Assembly (NCBI GenBank): GCA_019671135.1
Contig: JAHRHY010000009.1
Coordinates: 372,001-436,000, forward strand
DNA length: 64,000 nt
DNA from: Linnemannia hyalina
Taxonomy: Eukaryota > Mortierellomycota > Mortierellomycetes > Mortierellales > Mortierellaceae
Direction: 5' to 3'
Made by a program: the position numbers and the translations under genes. The notes below the pieces were generated by a model. That model was not told the origin of the DNA. It saw only the letters and a program-made list of their open reading frames with translations, and did not search any database. How positions within the stretch are numbered: the first letter of the stretch is position 1; every line of letters starts with the position of its first letter. Below are positions 10,926 to 21,600 of this stretch, piece by piece.

Positions 10926-11580
10926 CAACATCGTCCTTTCCCATTGCGTGCCTATTTTGATCCCAACCACTGTTTTTCTTTCGTCTTCTTTTCAAAGTCG
11001 TCCACTCACCCTTCCAGTCGATTTTCCTCGCCAACTTCCACAAACGGATGCCAAGACTCGGCCGACGAACAGACTGAGGGCAGAAACTCTTGCCTACAGA
11101 GAGCTTATTCGACATTCTGCCAACAAGGAAATAGAAGGATGGAGCAACCATGAAACCAGCAAGCGTAGAGGCCAAGCCGATGATTTTTGCTGTCATTCAG
11201 GACTGGGCCGTGAGCGCTCTATGTGGGCCTGATCCCGTACAGACCGATCCTCAATCCCACAAACGCCGACTCTAACAAGAAATATTTCAAGAACCCGCTA
11301 GCTAGCTAGCGTTTTTGGCGAGCCAAGGAAGAAGGGGCTGCTACAACTTTATCGGACTATGTGCCGTGGGCCCGAATGTTCCTGAGCATTCAAGCGACTT
11401 TCTCAGAATCGGAAATGACTCTTCAGCAAAGCGGGAGTAGTATATTTCAGCGCGTCGATCGCGGGCTTTCAGATGACAGCTTTCGCAACATCATTTTTTT
11501 TTCCATTATTTGGAGAAAACCATTTTGTCAAAGCTTCTCAGTCTGAATAAAAAGTTTATTATGAACACTTTAACAGGTGC
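10926..11580. other. Interior of the foldback element, no gene recognised
   Basis: About 650 bases lie between the arms. Short open frames occur on both strands, the longest on the + strand at 10948-11232, but none shows recognisable domain motifs and their composition looks like chance. A CTAGCTAGCTAGCG tract lies near 11301. No transposase motif was seen. Confidence 0.5.
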
Positions 11581-11966
11581 GGAAAGAGAAGGGGACGGGG
11601 GAGAGGTAGAAAGAATGAAAGAAAGAAAGAAAGAAAGAAAGGAAGTGATGAGGAGTAAAAGAAAGGGAGCAAAGGAATTCAGGTACAAGCTTTTTTAAAT
11701 TAAGGTACAGACTCTATTTCTCTGTTAAAGGGAGAATGGCCCACATCTCGAGTGGGATGTCCCACTCTTCGGAGAAGGTTTGGACCTCTTTGAGAGTGGG
11801 TTTGGACCTCTTTGAGAGAGGTACAGGACCGTATGTCAGAGGGGGAAAAGATTGCTCTGCAAAGCGGGAACAAAAGTTTGTGTGACCAGGAAAAATCCTT
11901 CCCATCAATGAGGTCCCCCTCCAAAAGAAAGATTTTGACCCTCTCTCACAACCTCTCCCAGCCTCT
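11581..11966 (-). repeat. Right arm of the long inverted repeat
   Basis: This is the inverted partner of the left arm. It keeps two copies of the 22-base unit, the hairpin at 11750-11767 (central bases changed from CA to TG) and the AAAG microsatellite near 11618-11642. It has an extra stretch of about 30 bases around 11910-11945 that is missing from the left arm. Confidence 0.8.
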
Positions 11967-12193
11967 GCGGTCCAAGCCAAGGGTCCAAGCGCCACCATCG
12001 CCATCTGAGGTGGCTGGGTTCAGAGCTTCGGAAGACAACAACATTGGCCAATGTACCTCCTTGAGGCTCTTTCGTATCAGTGGAAATAAAAGGCGCGTCG
12101 CACCTGGTAAATCTTGATCTGGAAACACACTGAAAGCTCCTTTTATTATTATATTATATACAAGTGGAGAAAGAGATGAAATGCACGCGTGTT

Positions 12194-12472
12194 TTAAGAA
12201 CGCGACTTGCGGTTCCCACCGAAACGACGCAAGAACTTTTGGAACTGACGATCATGGCTGATATCATACTCGGCATCGGCACCCGACTGGGACTCGGACT
12301 CGGTTTGCTGTTGCTTCCAGGCATCAGACGAGGAGTTGGACTTGTCAGAGGGTTCAGAGATTCGAGACGACATGCGAGTCGACTCGGTGGTGTCGTGGGT
12401 ATCCCACTCGGCAGAGGTGGCAAAAATATCTTGCTCGGCAATAGTCAAGGCAGCGGTGACGGTAGTGGAAGT
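12194..12472 (-). CDS. Small hypothetical protein (92 aa)
   Basis: The function is not recognised. The frame extends further upstream, but the ATG at 12472 is preferred: from there codon use becomes typical of the neighbours (mostly C or G in third position), and the region before it is C/A-rich like a fungal leader. The product starts MTSTTVTAALTIAEQDIFAT, is polar and Ser/Thr/Gln/Asp-rich with little predicted order, and ends in a short basic patch (FLRRFGGNRKSRS). A TATATAAAG box on the - strand at about 12604-12612 lies about 135 bases upstream. It has no membrane segment or signal peptide. It sits beside the foldback element and could be lineage-specific. Confidence 0.5.
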   Translation of the reverse strand, partial: TSTTVTAALTIAEQDIFATSAEWDTHDTTESTRMSSRISEPSDKSNSSSDAWKQQQTESESQSGADAEYDISHDRQFQKFLRRFGGNRKSRS

Positions 12473-13002
12473 CATTATTGATATTTTGGGCTTGTATGGC
12501 TTGAGCGATTTGTATGTCTTGGTGAAGGAGGAGGGGGGGGGGTGATTGAGTTGGTTTTGCTTGAGTTTGTTGGATGATGATACTTGGAAAGAAGGGGGGA
12601 TCTCTTTATATACTCCACAAAAAGATATTTCGCTTTGGGCCACAGAGTCTGTTGGACTTCTTGGTGCCAGAGGAGCCGCCGTTTACTGCGACTTTGAAGG
12701 AGTGTCCCAGTCGGGACTGTTGGAGAAATGGAGCTCAAAAATGAAAAGGGTGCCCTGAACCTAAAAGCAGCAGTTAGAAGTTGGATCTATGGAGCACAAA
12801 TCAAAACAATAATACGTCAACGGCGCACTGTAAACGTCCACACAATCCTCATTCTCGCTCTCTCGCTCTCTTCCTGGTCCACGTTCAATGTATACTAGCA
12901 CACGCGTACAAACCCCAACGCTTACATAAAAAAACAAACTAGAGCATGATTTATTCAGAATCTGGATCTGTTTGCTATTCCTTTACTGAAACGGTCCAGA
13001 GT
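12473..13002. other. Intergenic between the 92-aa gene and the Rieske-domain gene
   Basis: It holds the leader and TATA-type promoter of the 92-aa gene and then the 3' flank of the Rieske-domain gene. Nothing further is seen. Confidence 0.5.
12603..12614 (-). promoter_or_regulatory. Putative TATA box of the 92-aa gene
   Basis: On the - strand the sequence reads GGAGTATATAAAGAGA, about 135 bases before the ATG at 12472. Most genes in this window lack an obvious TATA element, so its presence suggests a regulated or inducible promoter. The assignment is positional only. Confidence 0.4.
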
Positions 13003-14922
13003 CTACCATTCGACCTTGCAGGCATTGACGGTGGCTCCGTGCTTGCTACAGTATCCCTTGTTGTCCAATGAGAACGCCCAGTTGTGCTTGTTGCAGAACA
13101 ATGTGTTGCCAACAACAACACCCTACAAAGAAAAGCAAAGAGGCGGTCAGACGACTATAGCACCAAAGTATCAAAAGTAGATGATCTACACAAAAGCCAC
13201 TCCACACAAAGCACATCTTCAGATGACAAAGAAAGTCTATGCTCTTCTTACCTTGGTCGCAAGATCAACGTTTTTGTGAGGGCAGTACCGATCAACCTCA
13301 TATGTGCTTCCGTTCCCTGCTGTCACACGGATACGGTTGCCCATGGGCTGGATCCGTCCAGGTCCGGGCAAAAGTGCACTGTTTCCCGACTTGACGAATG
13401 GCAACTTTGCTGAGGACATTTTGGGTGTATTTGCTTCCATCTCTGGATCCGAGTCCGAAGAAGACGAGGATGACGACGACGAGGAGGATGAAGATGAGGA
13501 CGAGGATGAAGACTCGTTGCCGTCATCGCCTTTGGACTTTTTTTCCTTCTTGTGGATGGCGACAAGGCCGTCCTCGCCTGTCCTCGTCGATGTCTCTGCT
13601 GTCGTCTCTGCTGATGTTGATCCGGTCTGCTCTCCCTCTGCAGTTTTCTTCTGATCCTTCTTGACGGACTTTTCCTTGCGCGACTTCTCCATCTTTTCCT
13701 TCTTCTCCTTCTTCTTCTTCTCCTTCTTTTCCTTCTTCATCTTTTTCTTTTCCTGCTTTAGCTTTCCATAATCTAGCGAGACAATAGATTCCAGATGTGT
13801 TGTTAGGATCCAAATGGTATATTTTTGTAGTTGTAAAGGATATCATTTGGTTCTCTACACAATCCACAACTCTTTTTTAGTGATGGGTACGGGAAGTTGA
13901 GAAGTGGGAGAGAGAACGTCTTCACTTCTTCGTTTTTGACGTACCGACGACGGGAGGGTTGACAGAGAGACGCAAGAGATCCTTGACCAGAGGCAACAAC
14001 TCAATTTCCTACAACGATGTTAGCAATCCAGCCAAAAAAAAAAAAAAAAAAAAAAAATCGGCAAAAAAATTCCGAGGTCAGCAAAGCAATCTTTTTTTTC
14101 CTTGACTCGGAGCAGCTCCTGCCTCCTTCAAATCCGCAATTCCAAGTATTCACACGGTCAACAGGTGAAGTATCCTTCGTTCTATAAGGCAAAGTGGTGA
14201 AGTGACGACAACGATATTTACCTTCCAGCTCTCTCCAGAGAGGACACGGAGATCCTTGATGGTGTATAGTCTGTTCCGCTCCAAGATATCGGCATCCTTC
14301 TCAACATCACGGCTCGACCACGATCTCTCCGATCCAATGCGCTCCAGCAGTGTCGACGCTTTCTATAGTTGTCAAAATGAAATTGGACGAGAGCGACGAG
14401 TAAGTAATAAGACCTTTGACGGCAAAATGACGTTTGAGGGGAAGGATCGTTTGCCGGTCTATTCCTCAGTAAAAAAACGGGTTCTCCATGATCCATGCAT
14501 GTCCTTGCGTTTTTTTTTATGGAGGTGTCGTCCTTGTATTACTATGTCCAAACCGTCCTGTGTTTATCCTTTCAGTCCAGTCGGTCGACTGGTCGTTCGT
14601 CAGTAGTGAACTTCTTGAGTTCTGGTGTGAATAAAGATGTATTACCATCGAGTCTGGCAAGTACGTTTCTATTTTGATTGACGCCCACAAAAAAAAAAAG
14701 AGAGGGAATGAAGATGGGTAAGTTAGCCGAGGAGAAGATGATCGAGAGGATCAAGTAAACCATATGCTACTGTCTGTCCTCTGTCTGAAGGCAGTTGTTT
14801 TGTTGTGCAAGTAACTAGAGAGGAAGGGTACCAGTGTCTTCGGCGGGTTTGGTTGATTCGGGCATGGCAGCGAGGTAGGCGGCAAAGAGTCCTCCGCCAT
14901 CGGCTCCGTTTTTCTTGCCCAT
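13003..14922 (-). CDS. Lys/Ser-rich protein with C-terminal Rieske [2Fe-2S] domain (314 aa)
   Basis: Five exons are proposed: 14832-14922, a microexon 14646-14653, 14222-14362, 13945-14008 plus 13252-13772, and 13003-13122. All phases agree and total 945 bases. The C-terminus has the Rieske cluster ligands: C265-P-H267, seventeen residues, then C285-N-K-H288 followed by N-W. Two Cys and two His bind a [2Fe-2S] cluster in this family. The N-terminal part is helical and polar. It includes LYTIKDLRVLSGESWK, which reads across an intron into EIELLPLVKDLLRLSV. A run of KKEK repeats (NLS-like) and an acidic Ser tract follow before the Rieske domain. There is no visible mitochondrial presequence, transmembrane segment or oxygenase domain, so this is neither the bc1 subunit nor an aromatic-ring dioxygenase. 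The role is unknown; soluble electron transfer or redox sensing are possible. Confidence 0.7.
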
Positions 14923-15141
14923 TGTGTAAAGAGAGGTTGAGGGTGTGAAGAGAGAGAGAGGGAGAGGTGGGTGAGTGAGTGAAGGGAGCTGTGACTCTAA
15001 AATGGAAAGTACGAGTGAGGAGTTGAGTTGAGTGGAGTATGTGAAGAGAGAGAAGTGAAGAGTTGAAAAAAAGTCCGAGATATTGTCACCGACAGCCACC
15101 ATCAAAGTAGGACAAGCATCTGTACTGTACACAGCAATCGT

Positions 15142-18100
15142 TTATTTCCGCACCTTCTTCCACTCAGTCTTGACACCGCCCCCTGGCTTGCGGAAGGTAT
15201 CAAAGAACCGCAAGATGGGCCCCATGACGACCAACCGCATCCTCCACCACATTCCGTCCCCTCTTCACTTCTTCCCCAACCACCCATCCTCAACCGCAAC
15301 AATCACCTTCAACGTCTCATAGACAATCCTCTTCTTGAAGTTGAGGTAGTATGTCTGCTTGACCTTCGACTCCTGGTGCGTTCGCCAATTGGGCGCATGC
15401 TTATCCAAACTCCAAATCGACGACTTCTAACCTATTGCGCTGAACCACTCTACCCAGAACACGAGAAAGGCCGCATCTCGTTGCTCCATCACATACGTCG
15501 GGACCTTGGCCCTGACTTGTTCCGCCGGGGACTGTTCATAGAACCCAGCAATCTTGTCCGCAAGGAGACTCAACGCCCTTGTCGCGTCATAGTCGTGATG
15601 TCGAGGAGTGAGTCAACTCCATTCGCCCAATCGCTCAGGCTTTGACGTCGGCGGCGTCTCATTCTGCGTCTCCTCTTCCTCCTCCTCCTCTTGCTGGTGC
15701 TGCTAGTGCTGCCCGCTATCCACAACCTCCACAACCAAGGGGATCGAATGTTCCCGTGCTTCTTGAACGCCGTTGACTTCCTGACCCTCAACATCAGATA
15801 CTCCTTAATACGAAGATCCTCCTCTTCATCCAAAAACGACTTCCTGTGTAGTTTCTTCAACCTCGACACCGCCATTCCCCCTCTTCCTCCTGCTCATCCT
15901 CGTGTCTCGGGCTCCTCTTCTTCGGCTTTCAACGACCTCTTGCTCCATCTTCATCGCATCAGGGTCGTATTAAACCTCCTGATCGAGCTTCTCATGGTCG
16001 TAATCCACCTCCTGGCACGCGTCCTCCGGTAGCTCCTGATCAATCTCCTTCATTGAGTTGTGGTGCTCAACCAACCGCCTCATCGTTCTCAACTGCTCCC
16101 CCTGACGACGATGCCGTGTCTCCATATCGTCCATAGCTTGCTCAACAAAGCTCATCCCATAGTCGTCCAGCTTACTCCAAAGTCCCTGGATCGACCTCTC
16201 CATCCTCGTTATCCTGCCTTGAAGTTTCCCTACAGACTCTTCTGCAGATTTGCTGTGTTCGACACAGACACCAATGGCCGCCTTTGTCTCGTCGCGAAAG
16301 GTTTGCATGAACTGGGTCATGGACGCTAATGTTGTGTGGATCGTTTGGATCTGCTGACTTAGATCTGGGGTATTGTCCTGTTGCTGTGAGCTGTTATTGA
16401 TGTTATTGGTGTTATTGGTGTCATTGCTGTTGTCGTTGTTGTCGCTGTCGTCGCTGTCGTCGCTGTTGTCGCTGTTGTCGCTGTTGTTGCTGTTGTCGCT
16501 GTTGTCGCTGTCGTCGCTGTTGTCGCTGTTGTCGCTGTTGTTGCTGTTGTTGCTGTTGTCGCTGTTGTCGCTATTGTCGCTGTTGTTGTTGGCGACAGTT
16601 GTTGATACTCTAGAAGTCGATCCGCGAGGGGAAGTGATGGGCGTAATTTCGCTAGCACTATCGTCCTTTAGTAGTGGTGGTGGTGGCGGAGTTGTGACGC
16701 TCTGTCTCGGTGTAACCTTCCGAATCTTCCAAGACTTGTTCGTAGCGGCGATGCTCCGTTTCTCCTTCACCCCATCTTGCTCAAGGTCCTTCTCCTTCCC
16801 TCCATCTTGCTCAGGATCCTTCTCCCTTTCCATCTCAATGGATGTCGAGCCTGTAACCGCCTTTCCGGATGTCATGCGTTTACTCAGTCCAGCTGTTGAC
16901 TTTGAAGTCGACGAGCGGCTCATTTTCCCAAGCCTATTGGGAAACAAAAAAAACAAAAAAAAAATTATATGCAAATGACATTTTCGAGAGGTAAGCAAAG
17001 ATTTCCGGGGCTGTAGCCCATAAGAAACAAAACATCCACTAGACAAAATCACACGTTTTTTTTTTCTTCTTTCATCCAGACTGTACCGTGTGAGATACTC
17101 CTTTATCAGCCCTTCGGTACGCTCATCATTGAGGACATCCTTGAAGTTCGGAACCACACTGTCGGCGAGACATTGACTGATGTAGAGGTAGCGCAGAGCT
17201 GACTTGTGTGTGTACGCCACAGGTCGTGAAATTACGCCACCCGCTTGTTCATCAGATCCATCTATGCGGGGAAGAAAGAGGAGTTCTTTCATGTATCCGT
17301 AATACTTTTCACGGGTGATTTTGTGTCCGTCCTCGAAACGTTCGCGTTTGCACCATTTCTGTACGATGCCAATAACCCAAAGGCATAAAAGAATAAAAAA
17401 TAATTAATAATAATTAGAAAGCAACTAGTTTGTGTGAGATACATGTCGATATGACAAAAGCTTTTTTTTTTTTCTTTTTTTTTTAGTGCAAACGTTTGTC
17501 TCCGAAATGTCATTGAAATAAAAAAAAAAAAAAAAAAGGTCGCCGTTACCATGAAGATCGCCTGGCTCCGCTTGTAATGGATTTGAGTAGAGGGCCTACA
17601 GGCCTCCTCCATAGTCCGAACGTCCACATACTTTCTCTCATCCTGGTCCCATTCCAGATGAAGATCCTGTTCAGTCTCCTCCGTTTGCTCCTCGGTACCG
17701 CCATCCCGTTGACGTTTCGTAGGCAACTCCTTGGTAATCTCTTGGGGAGGAGGAGGAGGGAGTCGCCGCTTCCGTGTCGGTACTGTCGAGAAGTTGACTT
17801 TGGCAGGCGGCAGAGGTAACTTCATGAATGGAGTGTATCGCGTCCTGATTCTATTGGCTGTCCTTGCTTTGTTCTGAGTCTGAGGCTGTGATCTCGATAC
17901 ATCAACACCACGTCCTATTATTATGTGGAGCGATCAAAAAACCGCCATTATTTATCAGTATAAAAAAAAAAGGGCAGAGATTTTTCCCAAACACCTCAAA
18001 GTAACGGCGCGGGGGTAAAAACACACATACCATTGACTTTGTGCACAGTTTCAGCGACGTTCTCAGCAGACTCAGGCTCACCGCTGGTATTATCTTCTGA

Positions 18101-18330
18101 ACCAATGGCATCGTCTTGCCTCTCATCGTCCTTTTCCTGAATATGTGCTGTGAAAAAGAAGAAGAAAAAAAATAGGAGGGGTTAGGAACTCCTGCAATAG
18201 TTAAAAATGGTATGCACAAACTACTTTCAATTGCCGAACCTCGTCTACTTGCGAGAACACTGTTTTCTCCTTGTGCTTGACTAAGGCGGTAGCGGTGGCG
18301 GCCTGGGGTTTTGATGACCTCTCGAGTCAT
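15142..18330 (-). pseudogene. Second recombinase-family gene, 3' half interrupted by seven in-frame stops
   Basis: The exons are 18225-18330, 18031-18147, 17550-17914, 17087-17358 and 15142-16933, all in phase. The start is MTREVIKTPGRH. Up to the first stop (TAA at 15970) the product would be 607 aa. It has a basic/Pro-rich N-terminus, one core-binding-like module (KWCKRERFEDGHKITREKY, then ALRYLYISQC), an Asn/Ser/Asp repeat and a coiled coil with MERSIQGLWSKL, like MHGLWTMI in the gene at 5061. The same frame then continues for 276 codons. These encode a basic NLS-like patch, an acidic tract and a GCR1_C-like DNA-binding segment (SIWSLDKHAPNWRTH, then YYLNFKKRIVYETLK), with stops at 15970, 15826, 15805, 15703, 15613, 15427 and 15265 before a final TAA at 15142. 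No Ndc10 core is present. The truncated N-terminal part could still be expressed. Confidence 0.7.
16390..16600. repeat. Degenerate triplet/nonamer tract encoding NSDNSDN repeats
   Basis: Within the second recombinase-family gene, about 200 bases are built from GTTGTCGCT-type nonamers on the + strand. In the coding - strand they give alternating Asn, Ser and Asp. Such tracts arise by replication slippage and vary in length between strains. The + strand frame here, a run of Leu and Ser, is a mirror of this repeat and not a gene. Confidence 0.8.
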
Positions 18331-18653
18331 GGAAGGCGGAATCAATAAAGAAGAACGAGTAAAGGTGGTTCTTTTTTGGGATGCTTTCCAGAATCGGTTA
18401 GGAGATCGATGTGAATGTGTTGAACAGAAGTAAGGAATGAAAGGTGTTGACCAAGGCTTGACGCGTGAAACAAGGAAAGGAAGGTCGGGGCCCAAGGAAG
18501 GTTGGTGCAGGTGAACAAACAACAGCAAAGAAACAGACCAGAGCTGTGTTAATCTCAAGGACAGTCACATTTCTGACATTTAAAAAAGTATAGTACTGTA
18601 CTGTACTGTTACATGGTATTGTAGAAGTATCAAAACTGTGCCAAAGCTAATTA

Positions 18654-21600
18654 TTAATCTCCTCCTCCACCTCCACCTCCGCTTCGCCCGCCATCAACCT
18701 TCTTGATCAGCCCCCTCCAAATATCCCGACTGACACCCGCACCAACCCTCCACAAGTCCAACCTCTCGTTCGGCGGCAACGGCTCCGACGACTGCGCGCT
18801 GTCCACACTCAGCGCCCTCGCCCTCCGCGGGTTCGACTGGGGCACGAACGGTCTGTCGGCTGCCCCCGTAAGCACTTGTTGATGTTGGACACTGGCTAGG
18901 ATCCGCTTCTGGGAGGCCTTGATCATATCCCGGTCAAAGACCGCTCGCTTCCTACGGGAGTTTTCCCTGTCCTCCGTATGGTCTGGTGTTGCTACCACAT
19001 AGGCCACCGCGGTACTGGTGACGGCCACCCGTTGAGAAAGACTGGTCGTCGGCGTTAACATGGGTCCATTTGCCTGAACCAGTAGTCCACTCTCAGAGTG
19101 GGAAGGGGTTATTGTTGGTCCCGACCGTGTAATGTATCCCTGGATCCCCAACGTCTCCTTGGATCGTCCTCTCTGTTCCTGCTCCTGCTTTAGCCCCTGC
19201 TCTCGCTCTTGCTCTGCCCCTTCCTCATGAACATCTTCATCCAAAGCCTCAACACCAGTCTCCGTGACACCATAACCTCGCTCCGACGCAAGACTCTTGC
19301 CCTTGGAGTCGGACTGGCTAGTAACAACTGGATCCGATGGAGTCGCGGATGACGAAGTCTCAGGAGGAGCATCAGAACTGTTGAAAAGTGAACTCAGAAC
19401 AGTCGATGCGGGGACTTCTCCTCGCAAGAAGGCCAGAGCAGATTCACGACCGGTGACTCGTCCAAGACTTCGGGTGACCGAATCAGTCGACATCCTCGAC
19501 CCTAGACCTCCATGGAATGAGGTTGCTGCTCGCGTCTTCCGGAAGACTTGATCAGTACTCGCTAGTACATTCGATGCCGATCCAGATCCGGATCCAGAGC
19601 CTGCGTTGAAGTATCCTGCTGTAAAGATGTTCTCCTGAGGAGGCTTGGCGTCGTTGTTAGGTCGGGTTGCGTCGGTTGATGAAGACGAAGTTCCGCCAGA
19701 GAGCCGCTTAGTATCAAACCATGATGTTGCCGACACAGGCGAGGAGACTGTCGAAGTCGAAGGTGTCACCGCAGTCAATCCGGACCGTGTGATGAGCGTT
19801 GGCTTGGTACCATGGCGAGTAGTGAGGGAGGCGGTAGCTTCATTGGTGGTAGAGTTGGAAGACAGCGAAGCTGTTGATGAAGAATTCCTGTAAGGCTGGC
19901 TGGCAGGAATACCCTCTATGATGCTTTCGGCATTCGACCGTCTATCGCTATTAGCCATCGATCCTGAAGCCGACAGAGAGGGAGATGTTGATGTTGCCCA
20001 ATGATCCTGGAAGACATCCTGCTTTGTGACTACATTAAGCGCAAGCCCGCTGGTCATGGTTGACAGTCCAAGCGTGCGAGGTGCTGCTTTGTTGGCGTTG
20101 CTAGATGCAGCTACTGGATCAGATGAGCGCGTCAAGACCTCAACATGGTCCCGCTCTGACTCTGGAGTGGCGACAAAGACCGTGTTGGCATCAGCGGTAG
20201 ATTCCTCTGGCAGGGACGACAAACTCTTGAAGGATCCTAAATTCACGCCCAGCGCAACAGGGGTAACAGAGGCGGGATCGGTCTCTGCAGACAACATTCC
20301 AAAAGGTTGCGTCTGCGGAAGTGAACGTGAGAACAGGCCCTTGACAGACTCCGCCACAGGAGACGAGGCAGGCGGAGAATGCGGCATGTTGGTTCGCTTA
20401 GTGTTGGGACTGAAGCGGATGTCGAGTGCCCTGATCATGACAGTCGACGCGGCAGTGCCAGTAACGACACCTTCAGCGACATGGATTGTGTTGGACCGTG
20501 ATGGTGCCGGAGACATCGTTGCCATGGTTGCCAAGGACGTGGTCGCAGAAAGCCTCGAGCTGGGTAGGACAATACCTCCAGCGCTGGATATCCGAGTTCC
20601 ATCCGCCACAGGAACACCCTTCGGTGCCGTTTGTGCTTCGGCTGCCTTGTTGGGGGAAGAGATCCAGGCCGACTCTGCAAAGACCCTCGATGTCTCCGCA
20701 ATGACAGGTCCAGATTTGCTTGTTGACATAGTAGGTTTGTCCCTGGGGGGCTCCTGAGCCACCGCCGCAGATTTGGCGGCATCGGCAGCTTTGGTGTCAT
20801 CCTGCGAGGGCCTGTCGCTTCCTCCGAAGACCTTGTTGAAGAACCCAGAGACTCCTGTTGACGCCGATCCAAGAATGCGGGGACGATCCAGCATACCACC
20901 AAGCACATTCTTGAGCTGGCCTGGCTTTTCAGGTGCCTGTCCCGCTTTTGTCATAATAGGCTCGTCGAGATGATGATGGTGGTGGTGATGATGATGGTGT
21001 CGATGACGATGTTGGTAGTCGAAATCAGTCTCATCCTCCTCCTCCTCCGACTCGAGGTCCTCCATAAAGGCCTTCTCGGCATTGATACGGTCTTGCTCCA
21101 CCTTGAGAACATAGCTCAGCTGCAACTCGTTGATCGTCATGCGCAGCTTCCCAATTTCTGACAACATCTCCTGGACAACATGCGCCAACGGGAAGAACTC
21201 GGCCACGGAGAATCCCCAGTCCTCGAACTCGTCATCGTCATCGTCGTCCTTGCCTGCCGCTTCGCCTTCGTCCTCTTGTCCTGAAGCGATACTGCCTCCA
21301 TTAACGGGTGTATGCATGCCAAGGTGTCGATCCAGTAGCTCATCCACAGGGTTGGCCACCTGGGCCTCCACCCATCGGAAACGCTCTCCAAGGTTGCTGA
21401 CATCCGTCAAGACGTTTTCGATCACAGAGTTGGACATCTGCGACAGCGCCTGGATATCGAATGTCCTCCTCAGTCGGCGGTTCATCTCGCGTGTATCAGA
21501 ACGAGCCAGTCGCTCGAGGAGCTCAGTCGAAAGAGTGTGAAGCAGCTGATACGGCCTATGTTCCTGATCGTGACGGCGATTCGAGAAGGCCTCTGATGCT

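Larger units (their letters stand above)
10564..11966. mobile_element. Foldback/MITE-like element with long imperfect terminal inverted repeats
   Basis: The left arm (about 10564-10925) is repeated as its reverse complement at about 11581-11966, so the 1.4-kb unit can fold back on itself. The arms share the outer motif GCTGGGAGAGGTTGTGA, tandem copies of a 22-base unit, an 8-base palindrome (GAGTGGGA-CA-TCCCACTC in the left arm), the stretch reading TAACAGAGAAATAGAGTCTG and an inner CTTT/AAAG microsatellite. The arms differ by indels, including about 30 bases present only in the right arm near its outer end. The 650-base middle holds no convincing gene. No clear target-site duplication was seen. 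A non-autonomous DNA transposon or foldback element is the best reading. Confidence 0.7.

Noticed and set aside
15142..15972. Alternative genetic code or programmed readthrough as explanation for the in-frame stops
   Set aside because: TAA, TAG and TGA all occur and other genes in the window use normal stops, so reassignment is not needed. Seven readthrough events in 276 codons is implausible.
16373..16978. Long + strand frame encoding Leu/Ser runs
   Set aside because: It is the mirror of the Asn/Ser/Asp repeat of the - strand gene, which has matching introns and homologous domains.
20026..20757. 243-residue + strand frame inside the coiled-coil gene
   Set aside because: It is the antisense of a Ser/Thr-rich exon, where complementary frames stay open by codon bias; no independent features.
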